Positions 26,412 to 34,035 are shown, counted from the first letter of the stretch. The stretch is 64,000 nucleotides of DNA from Deferribacteraceae bacterium V6Fe1 (GCA_022813675.1 CP063375.1:496001-560000); one strand, 5' to 3'. The notes: a model not told the origin generated them from the sequence alone. A program made the numbers and translations.

Positions 26412-27499
26412 TAGATTACCTCCAACTCACCTTGCAAAGCACCTGCTGCTTTAATTGCCTGCAATACCGCGATTAAATCTCTTGGGGAAACCTTAATGGC
26501 ATTAAGTGCCTTCACAAGGTCACTAATTTTTACACCTTCGGGTATCATCATTAATTTTGCATCCTCTTCTTCAACTTGGACTTCTTGATTATTTGTTACT
26601 ACCGTCTGCCCTTCTGAAAATGGTGCCGGCTGAGAAACTTCGACAGTATTTGTTATCTTTATTGTCAAGTTACCATGAGACACCGCAACAGTTGAAATCC
26701 TAACATCAGAGCCCATAACAATAGTCCCTGTCCTTTCATCCACTACCACTTTAGCAAATGTTTCAGGCTGAATTTCAAGGCTAATCACTTTGTTAACAAA
26801 CTCATAATAATTATTTTTAAATTCTTGAGGAACAATAATCTTTATTGTCGTAGGATTTGCAATGACAGCTATGTCTTCACCAAAATATCTGTTTATGGTA
26901 TTTTTTGCCTGCACTATATTTGAAATACTCAAATTGCTAAAACTCAAGCTCAAATAATCACTGCTCAAATTAAACGGTATCTCTTTTTCTATTAATGCAC
27001 CGTTTGGTATCCTGCCAACTGTCGGATGATTCTTTACTGCACCTGCACCACCCGCAGAGACATTCATCCCACCTACTGAAATTGGTCCTTGAGCCACAGC
27101 ATAAATCTGACCGTTTGGAGCAGAAAGCGGTGTCAAAAGGAGTGTTCCACCTTCGAGGCTTTTAGCATCCCCAATTGAGGAAACGACCACATCCACTTTT
27201 GTACCGGTCCCGGCAAATGGAGATAATTTTGCTGTCACCATAACTGCAGCGACATTTTTAACGCTGACTTTAGCCTTATCTACGGTTATACCCATTCTAT
27301 CAAGCATATTAACCAACGATTGTATGGTAAACTCAGTCCCTGACTTGTCACCTGTACCGTTCAATCCGACAACTAAACCATACCCAATAAGCTGATTGTC
27401 CCTTATTCCATCTATAGTTGCAATGTCCCTAATTTTTACACTTGCCTCCAAAAAGGATGCTGTAAGTAACATCATGATAATAATTATATATTTTTTCAT
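26411..27499 (-). CDS. flgI: Flagellar P-ring protein FlgI
   Basis: 362 aa started at the ATG at 27499 behind GGGAGG; a longer frame to 27550 would overlap flgH. The signal peptide is MKKYIIIIMMLLTASFLEA. Typical blocks are KIRDIATIDGIRDNQLIGYG near the start and GTGDKSGTEFTIQSL. It forms the periplasmic ring around the rod in the peptidoglycan layer, showing the cell is diderm. Confidence 0.94.
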   Translation of the reverse strand: MKKYIIIIMMLLTASFLEASVKIRDIATIDGIRDNQLIGYGLVVGLNGTGDKSGTEFTIQSLVNMLDRMGITVDKAKVSVKNVAAVMVTAKLSPFAGTGTKVDVVVSSIGDAKSLEGGTLLLTPLSAPNGQIYAVAQGPISVGGMNVSAGGAGAVKNHPTVGRIPNGALIEKEIPFNLSSDYLSLSFSNLSISNIVQAKNTINRYFGEDIAVIANPTTIKIIVPQEFKNNYYEFVNKVISLEIQPETFAKVVVDERTGTIVMGSDVRISTVAVSHGNLTIKITNTVEVSQPAPFSEGQTVVTNNQEVQVEEEDAKLMMIPEGVKISDLVKALNAIKVSPRDLIAVLQAIKAAGALQGELEVI

Positions 27500-27510
27500 C
27501 TCAACCTCCC

Positions 27511-28227
27511 TTAAAACGGCCATATCCAGTCTATTACGCTGCCAAGCCACCCTTTCCTATTGGCATCACTTAATACACCTTTTCCGGTATATGTAATCTG
27601 AGCGTCGGCTATTGCAGTGGAAAGTACCGTATTGTTTGCATCTATATCTTTTTGTCTAATTATACCTTTTACAGAGATAGTCTGCTTTTCCTGATCAACA
27701 AGTATCTCCCTATTCCCCTCAATCACAAGGTTTCCGGAAGGTAAAATATCTACGATTCTTGCAGCAATTGTAGCCGATACCGAGTCAGATTTTTTCTTTG
27801 CACCCGAACCCGTAAAAGAGTTGGATGTGCTTGCTGCTACGGTTGGGTCAAATGCATTCCCTTTCTTTAAAAAATTTGTCATACCCAAATTCAAAGGGAG
27901 CCCCATTAAATTTGTAATACCGCTGTTATATGCAGATGATTTGCTTGTTTTTGTGGAATTAGAATTAGTGGCTGAAGAAGACTCAATAATCTTTACTATG
28001 ATTATGTCCCCGAGAGACCGCCCTTTGTAATCCAAAAACATAACTCCCGAATTACCAACATCGGCCCATAAGGACGGGGATGGCTGTTTTTGCTTCAATG
28101 CATTATTATATTTTGCGACCTCTTCATTGTAACTTAATTTTGAAACATTGGAATCGACTTTAGGTTTCTTTGAACAACCTGTAAAGATTAGCAAAACTGC
28201 CAATATTATTAAAAAACCCTTTTTCAT
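27511..28227 (-). CDS. flgH: Flagellar L-ring lipoprotein FlgH
   Basis: 238 aa from the ATG at 28227. The lipoprotein signal ends in the lipobox LIFTGC. Conserved FlgH parts include SLWADVGNSGVMFLDYKGRSLGD (partly quoted: DYKGRSLGDIIIV), and GNLVIEGNREILV near the C-terminus. It forms the outer-membrane ring. It is followed by flgI after 11 bases. Confidence 0.93.
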   Translation of the reverse strand: MKKGFLIILAVLLIFTGCSKKPKVDSNVSKLSYNEEVAKYNNALKQKQPSPSLWADVGNSGVMFLDYKGRSLGDIIIVKIIESSSATNSNSTKTSKSSAYNSGITNLMGLPLNLGMTNFLKKGNAFDPTVAASTSNSFTGSGAKKKSDSVSATIAARIVDILPSGNLVIEGNREILVDQEKQTISVKGIIRQKDIDANNTVLSTAIADAQITYTGKGVLSDANRKGWLGSVIDWIWPF

Positions 28228-28307
28228 ATGCCACCTCAAACAACTTTTTATGCTTTGCATTTGAAATAGCATATCTTATGCCAAAATTTTTGAGAAATTT
28301 TTACCTA

Positions 28308-29150
28308 TCAGAATACTACAAGTGCGGTCTTTTCACCTTTATATACAGCAGTTAGAATTTTTCCTGAATCCAAATTTTTAACCTGCAACTTCTCACCTAT
28401 ATAACTATTCTCAAGTACTTCCCCTACAGTTGCGACAGCAATAAATTTATCTCTGAATAATATTTTTACCTTTTCACCTTTAAAAATATCGGGCTTTCTG
28501 TAGGTATTTTTTTCCAAAATAGGTTTACCTGCATAGATTGTTGATTTGGCAAGCTTTTCATCCAAATCATCTGCCAACATATCCCTGATATTAGTTATAT
28601 TTACAAGCTGCTCTGTATAGTTATTTTTAAATTCTGCCCCTTTATCAATCTTGCTTGTCGCCACAAAACCTTTTTTGTATGTCTCAACATATGCATAAAT
28701 TCGATACTCTCTTTGTCCGTTATTGATATAAACATCAGTCGACCCGAATGGAATTTCTTTTACTCTGACCTGAAATTCTCCTTTCGCACTTGCAAATATA
28801 GTTTTGTTATAATTTATCTTTTTAACCTTAAATTTTAAGCCTTCAAATCTGTTAAGCTCACTTATTAGCTTTTGGAAAATCTCTTTCTCTTCAATAGGCA
28901 CACCTTTCCTCGTTACGACTATTTTCTCAGGAAATTTTTGTCTGAGAAGTTTTATGTCGTAATTAGTCAATTGTGCAATTTTAGTAAGATAAATATTGAC
29001 ACTTTCATTGTATTCAAGCCCGCAATAGGCAGGCTTGTGTTCAAACATTTTATCTATTTCGTCAAGATAAACACAATCGGTATCGACAGTTAATGTGCCT
29101 GCAAAGCTCAAACTGTAAGTTAAAAGTACAATTAATATAAGTCTAACCAT
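28308..29150 (-). CDS. flgA: P-ring assembly chaperone FlgA
   Basis: 280 aa with a signal peptide (residues 1-17, ending SFAG). The C-terminal SAF-like half carries the FlgA landmarks: KGAEFKNNYTEQLVNI, AGKPILEKNTYRKPDIFKGE and a final LDSGKILTAVYKG. It acts in the periplasm as the chaperone for FlgI polymerisation. The N-terminal half is less conserved. It sits between flgG and flgH, a common order. Confidence 0.88.
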   Translation of the reverse strand: MVRLILIVLLTYSLSFAGTLTVDTDCVYLDEIDKMFEHKPAYCGLEYNESVNIYLTKIAQLTNYDIKLLRQKFPEKIVVTRKGVPIEEKEIFQKLISELNRFEGLKFKVKKINYNKTIFASAKGEFQVRVKEIPFGSTDVYINNGQREYRIYAYVETYKKGFVATSKIDKGAEFKNNYTEQLVNITNIRDMLADDLDEKLAKSTIYAGKPILEKNTYRKPDIFKGEKVKILFRDKFIAVATVGEVLENSYIGEKLQVKNLDSGKILTAVYKGEKTALVVF

Positions 29151-29153
29151 AAC

Positions 29154-29939
29154 TTATTTCAAATTATTAACTATCTGAAGCATCTCGTCTCCGGTCTGAA
29201 TCGCCTTGGAGTTTATCTCATATGCCCTTTGACCGGTAATCATATTAACCATCTCTTCCACCACATTTACATTGCTCATTTCAAGTACACCCTGAGCAAT
29301 ACTGCCGATACCGTCTTCACCCGGCACACCAGTCGTAGGCTCACCGCTAGCACCTGTCTGAAGATAGATATTGTTCCCGATAGATTTCAAACCTGATGGG
29401 TTTATAAATCTTGCAAGCTCGATATTTCCTACCTCAGAAGTTGCTGCTTCCCCAGGTAAAGTAACTGAAACCGTCCCATCAGTCCCGATAGAAATACTTG
29501 TGGCATTTTCAGGAATATTTATTGTTGGCTCAAGTAAATAACCTTCAGGAGTAACTATATCTCCATCGCTGTTGAGTTTGAATGAACCTGCTCTTGTGTA
29601 ACCGATATTGCCATCAGGAAGCGTAACCTGAAAAAAACCGTCCCCCTCAATTGCAATATCAAGCATGTTACCTGTTTGCTGGAAGTTGCCCTGGCTGAAT
29701 ATCTTTTCAGTTGCCACAACATTTGAACCAAGACCTATCTGTATCCCCGTAGGGTGAGAAATGCCCGTAGCAGTTATTGCGCCAGCGGGACGAAGCTCCT
29801 GATATAGCAAATCCTGAAAGTTAACTCTTGATTTTTTAAACCCTGCATTATTTACGTTTGCTAAGTTATTTGCAATATTATCAATATTAATTTGTTGGGT
29901 AGTCATCCCACTTGCTGCTGTCCAAAGTGCTCTTAACAT
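29154..29939 (-). CDS. flgG: Flagellar distal rod protein FlgG
   Basis: 261 aa, the canonical length. It opens [20 protein letters not shown] and has [20 protein letters not shown], then [12 protein letters not shown] and the C-terminal coil [19 protein letters not shown]. FlgG builds the distal rod passing through the P and L rings. Four bases separate it from flgA. Confidence 0.96.
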   Translation of the reverse strand: MLRALWTAASGMTTQQINIDNIANNLANVNNAGFKKSRVNFQDLLYQELRPAGAITATGISHPTGIQIGLGSNVVATEKIFSQGNFQQTGNMLDIAIEGDGFFQVTLPDGNIGYTRAGSFKLNSDGDIVTPEGYLLEPTINIPENATSISIGTDGTVSVTLPGEAATSEVGNIELARFINPSGLKSIGNNIYLQTGASGEPTTGVPGEDGIGSIAQGVLEMSNVNVVEEMVNMITGQRAYEINSKAIQTGDEMLQIVNNLK

Positions 29940-29951
29940 AATCTATCCTCC

Positions 29952-30716
29952 TTAAGCTATTTTTCCCAATTCGTTTGCCGCCCTCTCATTGAGGGTGTCC
30001 ATTGTCCTGATAACTCTCTGATATGTCTCAAAAGCTCTGTGTGTGCTTATCATGTTAACCATCTCCCTGACCGGGTTTATGTTACTTTCCTCCAAATACC
30101 CCTGCATTACACGAGGGTTTTCAGATTCTTCCGGCAAGGTATCTATCGCAGTAAAAAGGTTATATCCTGTCTTTTGAAGCTTTGACTTATCCTCAAATTC
30201 TACCACATAAAGATTATCTACTACCGTGCCGTCCACCGTAATCTGACCATTCCCCAAAATCGAAACGTTTCCGTTTGGAATTCTTATCCCTTCATTATTT
30301 TCAACATTTCTTGATAATACCCTATACCCTTGCTGAGTAACAAGGTAACCATCATTATCAATTTTAAAATTGCCGGCTTTAGTAAATTTTATTCCAAAAG
30401 GCGTATCAACAGCAAAAAAAGCATCAGGATTGCTAAGTGCCAAGTCAAAAGGATTCCCTGTCTGCCTTATGTTGCCTGAAGAAAAATCGGTTGCTACCTC
30501 TGCAAGCCTTGATACTGCATTAATTGTCTGATTATATTTGCTCTGCCTGATAATATCTTGAGGAAAATCTTCTTCTTTTTTCAGATAACTCTCAAAAGTA
30601 GGAGTATCCATTTTGTAACCAGCTGTATTTATGTTGGACAAATTGTTACTTAAAACATCAAGCTTTTTCTCCATTTGAAGCATCCCGCTTGCTGCCACAT
30701 AGAGCCCGTTAAGCAT
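29952..30716 (-). CDS. flgF: Flagellar proximal rod protein FlgF
   Basis: 254 aa, of the FlgF/FlgG rod family. It opens MLNGLYVAASGMLQMEKKLD with NNLSNINTAGYKMDTPTF, and ends with VREMVNMISTHRAFETYQR. The FlgF assignment (rather than a second FlgG) is by its divergence and its place just before flgG. The 5' end overlaps the upstream lipoprotein gene by 8 bases. Confidence 0.9.
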   Translation of the reverse strand: MLNGLYVAASGMLQMEKKLDVLSNNLSNINTAGYKMDTPTFESYLKKEEDFPQDIIRQSKYNQTINAVSRLAEVATDFSSGNIRQTGNPFDLALSNPDAFFAVDTPFGIKFTKAGNFKIDNDGYLVTQQGYRVLSRNVENNEGIRIPNGNVSILGNGQITVDGTVVDNLYVVEFEDKSKLQKTGYNLFTAIDTLPEESENPRVMQGYLEESNINPVREMVNMISTHRAFETYQRVIRTMDTLNERAANELGKIA

Positions 30717-31347
30717 CTTTCCCCCCTTTTTTCATATCGAAGACTTTTGGAAAAGTTTTATCTATCAAATATTCTAAACCTTTGATTTTAAGATATGATA
30801 CAGGTCTTGCCGCTTTGCCTGGAAAATAAAAAAAATTACTGTCACTTTTTGACAGAACGGTAACTGCCATATGGGAAACAATAGCATTATTTTTATCAAA
30901 AACAGTTATCTCTTCCCTGATAAAATTTTCCCCGAAAACTTTTGTAATAGACTCATCAAAGTTTAATATTATTACATAATCGGCCAATTCGGCTTCCTGT
31001 GTCACTTCCCCAAGCTTATTTAAAACGATAACATTTTCCATCAGTCTCTTTGTCTCAAAATCGTATTCTCCCAAATAATTTTTTGGAGGAATCACAAAAA
31101 ATCTTTTTTTAAGCTCGATTTTTTTATTCGCGACAAAAGAGTAGTCTTTAAATTTTGCTTTTGTTTTATCGTATATTAGGGATGAAAAATTAGTATTCAT
31201 CTCTATCAGTGCAGCCATAAGGAGTACACCTGTATCTGCCGAAAAAACAAGGTCTGTTGCATCGTTGACATTTGTTTTAAGTGCACTGCACCCATAAATT
31301 GAGATAATCAACATACAAACTATGATCAGGTGAAAAAGTTTCCTCAT
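30709..31347 (-). CDS. Lipoprotein of unknown function heading the flagellar operon
   Basis: 212 aa from the ATG at 31347, chosen because AGGAGG lies upstream; an in-frame start 13 codons earlier overlaps the sigma-54 promoter region. The lipoprotein signal ends IISIYGC. The mature protein is mixed alpha/beta with TDLVFSADTGVLLMAALIEM near its start. I do not recognise a family. Because it is the first gene behind the sigma-54 promoter and overlaps flgF, it may be an outer-membrane flagellar accessory lipoprotein (comparable in position, not sequence, to FlgP/FlgO-type proteins). That role is inference. Confidence 0.75.
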   Translation of the reverse strand: MRKLFHLIIVCMLIISIYGCSALKTNVNDATDLVFSADTGVLLMAALIEMNTNFSSLIYDKTKAKFKDYSFVANKKIELKKRFFVIPPKNYLGEYDFETKRLMENVIVLNKLGEVTQEAELADYVIILNFDESITKVFGENFIREEITVFDKNNAIVSHMAVTVLSKSDSNFFYFPGKAARPVSYLKIKGLEYLIDKTFPKVFDMKKGGKDA

Positions 31348-31368
31348 AATTTCCTCCTGAATAGAGAT

Positions 31369-31387
31369 TAGCAACATAAATGCCAAA
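31369..31387 (-). promoter_or_regulatory. Sigma-54 (RpoN)-type promoter for the rod/ring operon
   Basis: Minus strand reads TTGGCATTTATGTTGCT: GG (31383-31384), exactly ten bases, then GC (31371-31372). This fits TGGCAY-N5-TTGCW closely. Start of transcription would be near 31359, just upstream of the AGGAGG of the lipoprotein gene. Confidence 0.8.
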
Positions 31388-31414
31388 ATAAAAAATCAAT
31401 TTTAAATATTTTTT

Positions 31415-31440
31415 GTAACCTTTTCTCTTTTGCACGGTTT
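31415..31440 (+). promoter_or_regulatory. Putative ECF-sigma promoter, copy 1
   Basis: GTAACCTTTTCTC with GTAACC at 31415-31420, 14 bases, then CGGTTT at 31435-31440. The same GTAACCTTTTCTC and a C[G/A]GTTT at identical spacing recur at 33089-33114. The -35 of the 'AACC' kind and a C-G containing -10 are typical for ECF sigma factors. The ATG follows 28 bases later with AAGGAGG. Confidence 0.65.
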
Positions 31441-31468
31441 TATAGATATCAAATCAAGGAGGTAAAAA

Positions 31469-31720
31469 ATGAAAAAAACGATTGCTTTAATGGTTGTAGT
31501 TTTGTTAACATTTGCTTCAGTAAACTCTTTTGCAAAAGGGAAAGGGAGCTCAAAAGGGAGCTCAAACGGAAAAACCTCAATGCACAGCTATAGTGGAAGC
31601 TCGACTCAAAACGGATTTCAAACAGGGGATAGAGCTCTTGACGGCAGCGGCAAGGGGTATGGAGACGGCACTCAGCCTCAGCCAAAAGATGGCACAGGCT
31701 TTGGAGCTACAAGCAGATAA
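31469..31720 (+). CDS. Small secreted Gly/Ser-rich protein, unknown function
   Basis: 83 aa with a clear signal peptide (residues 1-22, ending NSFA) and strong ribosome site AAGGAGG. The mature 61 residues are rich in Gly, Ser, Lys and polar residues, with the direct repeat KGSS/KGSS (also visible as a repeated AAAGGGAGCTC in the DNA) and no cysteine. It looks unstructured and extracytoplasmic. It precedes an ECF sigma gene and shares a promoter motif with the other secreted Gly-rich protein at 33136, so it is probably a member of that sigma factor's regulon. No function can be assigned. Confidence 0.8.
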   Translation: MKKTIALMVVVLLTFASVNSFAKGKGSSKGSSNGKTSMHSYSGSSTQNGFQTGDRALDGSGKGYGDGTQPQPKDGTGFGATSR

Positions 31721-31723
31721 AAG

Positions 31724-31744
31724 AGGGTGGACTGCCACCCTTTT
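31724..31744 (+). terminator. Intrinsic terminator/attenuator between the small secreted protein and the ECF sigma gene
   Basis: AGGGTGG (31724-31730), loop ACTG, CCACCCT (31735-31741), then TTT. The seven-pair stem with a short T-run should stop most transcripts, so the sigma gene would be expressed by read-through at a lower level. Confidence 0.75.
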
Positions 31745-31762
31745 AATATTACACTACAATTT

Positions 31763-32212
31763 ATGGATAAATTTCAGGTTTTTTTTGACCAAACGAAAAA
31801 AGGTTTCTACCATTACCTCCTTTCTCTGACAAGAGATAGTGCCCTTGCTGATGATATATTCCAAGAAACCTACTTCAAAATATTAAAAAAATATAAAGAT
31901 AAGCTTTCCCCTATGCTCCTTTACAAGATTGGCAAAAATTTATTTATAGATGAATACAATAGAAATAAAAATCATATTAATACTGAAAATATAACATTAT
32001 CATATGAACAAACAGGTAGTGATAATTCAATGGAAGCCGATGCTCTTTTGGCGCTGCTTGATGACGAAGAAAAAAAATTATTCCTAATGAGTGCGATAGA
32101 TGGACTGAAGTATGAGGAGATAAGCACTATTACCGGAATTTCAGTCGCCAATATTAAGGTAAAAATTTTCAGGGCAAGAAAAAAAATACAAAATGCTTTA
32201 AAAGGAGGTTAG
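31763..32212 (+). CDS. ECF-type RNA polymerase sigma factor
   Basis: 149 aa, started at ATG 31763 (MDKFQVFFDQ); an upstream TTG in frame would lie inside the terminator hairpin. Region 2 is visible in RDSALADDIFQETYFKILKK (-10 recognition) and region 4 in DGLKYEEISTITGISVANIK followed by VKIFRARKKIQ (helix-turn-helix for the -35). Region 3 is absent and the protein is short, as in ECF factors. The next gene starts two bases later and encodes a membrane protein in the usual place of an anti-sigma factor. Two matching promoter motifs flank the cassette. The subgroup is not identified. Confidence 0.9.
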   Translation: MDKFQVFFDQTKKGFYHYLLSLTRDSALADDIFQETYFKILKKYKDKLSPMLLYKIGKNLFIDEYNRNKNHINTENITLSYEQTGSDNSMEADALLALLDDEEKKLFLMSAIDGLKYEEISTITGISVANIKVKIFRARKKIQNALKGG

Positions 32213-32213
32213 A

Positions 32214-32771
32214 ATGAAAGAGATTTTGATAAGCCAATTTATAGATGATGAACTTACACTGTCGGAGAAAAAGGAATTTGTAGTCAACGTAAAAGTGGAT
32301 GATACCTTTTATTCTGAAACTATAGAGATGTTGGACTCTGAAATATTATTTAGGGATAAACTCAATAAAAAGACCCCTCCGCAATTTCATGTTGAAAAAT
32401 ATAGGGGATCACGCAAGTTTATTCATTTGGCAGTAGCTGCACTTTTTTTCATAGGGTTAGCATTTTTAGGGAGCAAAATAACTGCGAATAAACCTGAAGC
32501 TGTTAGCAAAAATAACATTCAAAAAGAATATAGATTTGTAATTTACAACGACAGTGCAAGCAATGTGGAGCTCTCCGGGACATTTACAAATTGGCATAAA
32601 ATCCCAATGAAAAGAATAAATAACTCCAACTATTGGGAAATAACTGTCCCTCTTACCAAAGGGGAACACAAATATGCTATAATTGCTGACGGTCAAGTGT
32701 TGGCTGATCCCACATCCGCTTTTATAGAGCAGGATGACTTTGGAAATATAAATTCAGTTTTGGAGGTATAG
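32214..32771 (+). CDS. Putative anti-sigma factor with external AMPK/CBM48-type glucan-binding domain
   Basis: 185 aa in three parts. The cytoplasmic part, residues 1-65, resembles short anti-sigma heads (SQFIDDELTLSEKKEFV) but lacks the HxxxCxxC zinc motif. One membrane helix spans about 68-88 (IHLAVAALFFIGLAFLG). The external domain, 105-185, is an early-set glycogen-binding fold: VELSGTFTNWHKIPMKR, YWEITVPLTKGEHKYAI, DPTSAFIEQDDFGN. The Trp and Lys-like positions of carbohydrate-binding members (NW, YW) are present. Translational coupling with the sigma gene supports the anti-sigma role. Sensing an alpha-glucan is an attractive inference, not shown. Confidence 0.75.
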   Translation: MKEILISQFIDDELTLSEKKEFVVNVKVDDTFYSETIEMLDSEILFRDKLNKKTPPQFHVEKYRGSRKFIHLAVAALFFIGLAFLGSKITANKPEAVSKNNIQKEYRFVIYNDSASNVELSGTFTNWHKIPMKRINNSNYWEITVPLTKGEHKYAIIADGQVLADPTSAFIEQDDFGNINSVLEV

Positions 32772-32774
32772 TAA

Positions 32775-33092
32775 ATGAATAAAACCTACTTATTAATCCT
32801 ATCATTTATTATAGCAGGACTTTTTTCTGGGTGCTCCACTCACAGCATTAAGATTGATACGGACAAAATAGTCCTCTTTTTAAAAAATAAGTCAGAGCCG
32901 ACTTTCCATTACAGTTTGGACGGATATACCCCTCACAAAATGAGTAAAACAAGTTTCGGATATTATTATGAAGTGAAAAAAGCATCCCAATTTAAATATT
33001 TCTTTACCGATGAAACAGGCTTAATAAAGGCGGACTGTCCATTAATCGAATATGACGATTTTGGAGGTTACAACTGCATATTTGATATGTAA
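32775..33092 (+). CDS. Small lipoprotein with diverged CBM48-like domain
   Basis: 105 aa. The lipoprotein signal ends LFSGC (Cys at about residue 20). The remainder follows the pattern of the C-terminal domain of the preceding protein: a strand VLFLKN, then a Gly-Tyr-Tyr-Tyr-Glu segment in place of YWEI, FKYFF in place of HKYAI, and the ending EYDDFGGYNCIFDM aligning with EQDDFGNINSVLEV. So it looks like a diverged copy of the glucan-binding domain placed on a membrane anchor, without the NW motif. Starts 3 bases after the anti-sigma gene. Function unknown. Confidence 0.7.
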   Translation: MNKTYLLILSFIIAGLFSGCSTHSIKIDTDKIVLFLKNKSEPTFHYSLDGYTPHKMSKTSFGYYYEVKKASQFKYFFTDETGLIKADCPLIEYDDFGGYNCIFDM

Positions 33093-33114
33093 CCTTTTCT
33101 CCGTGCCGCAGTTT
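33089..33114 (+). promoter_or_regulatory. Putative ECF-sigma promoter, copy 2
   Basis: GTAACCTTTTCTC with GTAACC at 33089-33094, overlapping the stop codon of the lipoprotein gene, 14 bases, then CAGTTT at 33109-33114. Element sequence and spacing match copy 1 at 31415-31440. The ATG at 33136 follows after AAGGAGG. Confidence 0.65.
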
Positions 33115-33135
33115 ATATATCAGAAGGAGGTAGCT

Positions 33136-34035
33136 ATGAAAAAAATGCTAATAGTATTAATACTCACAGTAACAGCAAATATTACATTTGCACAAGTTAA
33201 CGAAAATGAACTTTTAACCAAAGCGACAACACAGGTAAAAGAGCAACTAAAAACCAATCTTTCCATAGGACTTAACAACCAAACTATGCTCAATGCCTAT
33301 AATGCAGTTGTCCAAAGTCAGATGCAAGAAGAAGTAAAGGTAAGAGTTTTAAGCAAAATTGCTCAAGCTCACCAGGCAGGTTTGCCCGCTGAGCCTTTAG
33401 CTGAAAAGGTAATGGAAGGGCTTGCAAAAAGGGCAAATGAATCACAGCTTGAAAATGCACTTAATCAGCTCACAGAACGTTACAGCTATGCCAAACAATT
33501 AACGGAGCAATTGGCTTTTAATCAGCAAACAAAAAGCAAAATAATGGGTAACATTGCCGATGCTTTGGCAGCAGGAATAAGTAAACAGTCTATGGAAAAT
33601 ATCATGTCCCACAGTCAATTAAAAAGCGAGCCTGAATTAGCTGCCGAAATAACAGAATGCGTAAAAGATATGTCAAGGGCAAGAGTGCAATCAAACCTGA
33701 TAGAAAAAACTATGACAAAAGCAATCGAAAAAGGCTATAATGCAGGTGAACTTGCGGAAATAAGGAATCAGTTTAAAACTATGGCAAAAACAAGAGATGC
33801 TAATCAATTAGCCCAAAATATGCAAAATGGATTTCAAATGGGAGCAAAAAGTAGCGATATTTCAAAGGGGCTCTCCGGAAACGGAAACGGCAGTAATATG
33901 GGTTCAGGCTACGGTGATAGCTCAGGAATGGGCAGCGGAAGCGGTGGCAGCAGTGGAAATGGTGGCAGTGGTGGTAGTAGCGGTGGTAGTAGCGGAAATG
34001 GCGGCGGTCACGGCGGCGGTGGAAAAGGTATGTAA
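33136..34035 (+). CDS. Secreted helical-repeat protein with Gly/Ser-rich tail, unknown function
   Basis: 299 aa from ATG 33136 behind AGAAGGAGG. A signal peptide (residues 1-19, ending TFA) is followed by about 205 residues of alpha-helix. Three similar units occur, each with the core A-x3-A-G-[ILY]: AQAHQAGLPAEPLAEKVMEG, ADALAAGISKQSMENIM and TKAIEKGYNAGELAEIR. Residues about 235-299 are nearly all Gly, Ser and Asn, ending in Gly, His and Lys. A low-complexity tail of this kind suggests a surface or matrix protein. The shared promoter motif ties it to the ECF sigma cassette. I do not recognise a named family. Confidence 0.8.
   Translation: MKKMLIVLILTVTANITFAQVNENELLTKATTQVKEQLKTNLSIGLNNQTMLNAYNAVVQSQMQEEVKVRVLSKIAQAHQAGLPAEPLAEKVMEGLAKRANESQLENALNQLTERYSYAKQLTEQLAFNQQTKSKIMGNIADALAAGISKQSMENIMSHSQLKSEPELAAEITECVKDMSRARVQSNLIEKTMTKAIEKGYNAGELAEIRNQFKTMAKTRDANQLAQNMQNGFQMGAKSSDISKGLSGNGNGSNMGSGYGDSSGMGSGSGGSSGNGGSGGSSGGSSGNGGGHGGGGKGM
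33877..34030 (+). repeat. Low-complexity GGT/GGC/AGC-rich tract encoding the Gly/Ser tail
   Basis: Short imperfect repeats such as GGTGGCAGTGGT and GGTGGTAGTAGC, locally far richer in G than the neighbouring sequence. They encode the tail of the secreted protein. Replication slippage could vary its length between strains. Confidence 0.8.

Noticed and set aside
33877-34030. Repeated GGT/AGC units considered as a CRISPR or tandem-repeat locus
   Set aside because: The repeats are short, imperfect and in frame within a coding sequence, giving the Gly/Ser tail; there are no spacers.
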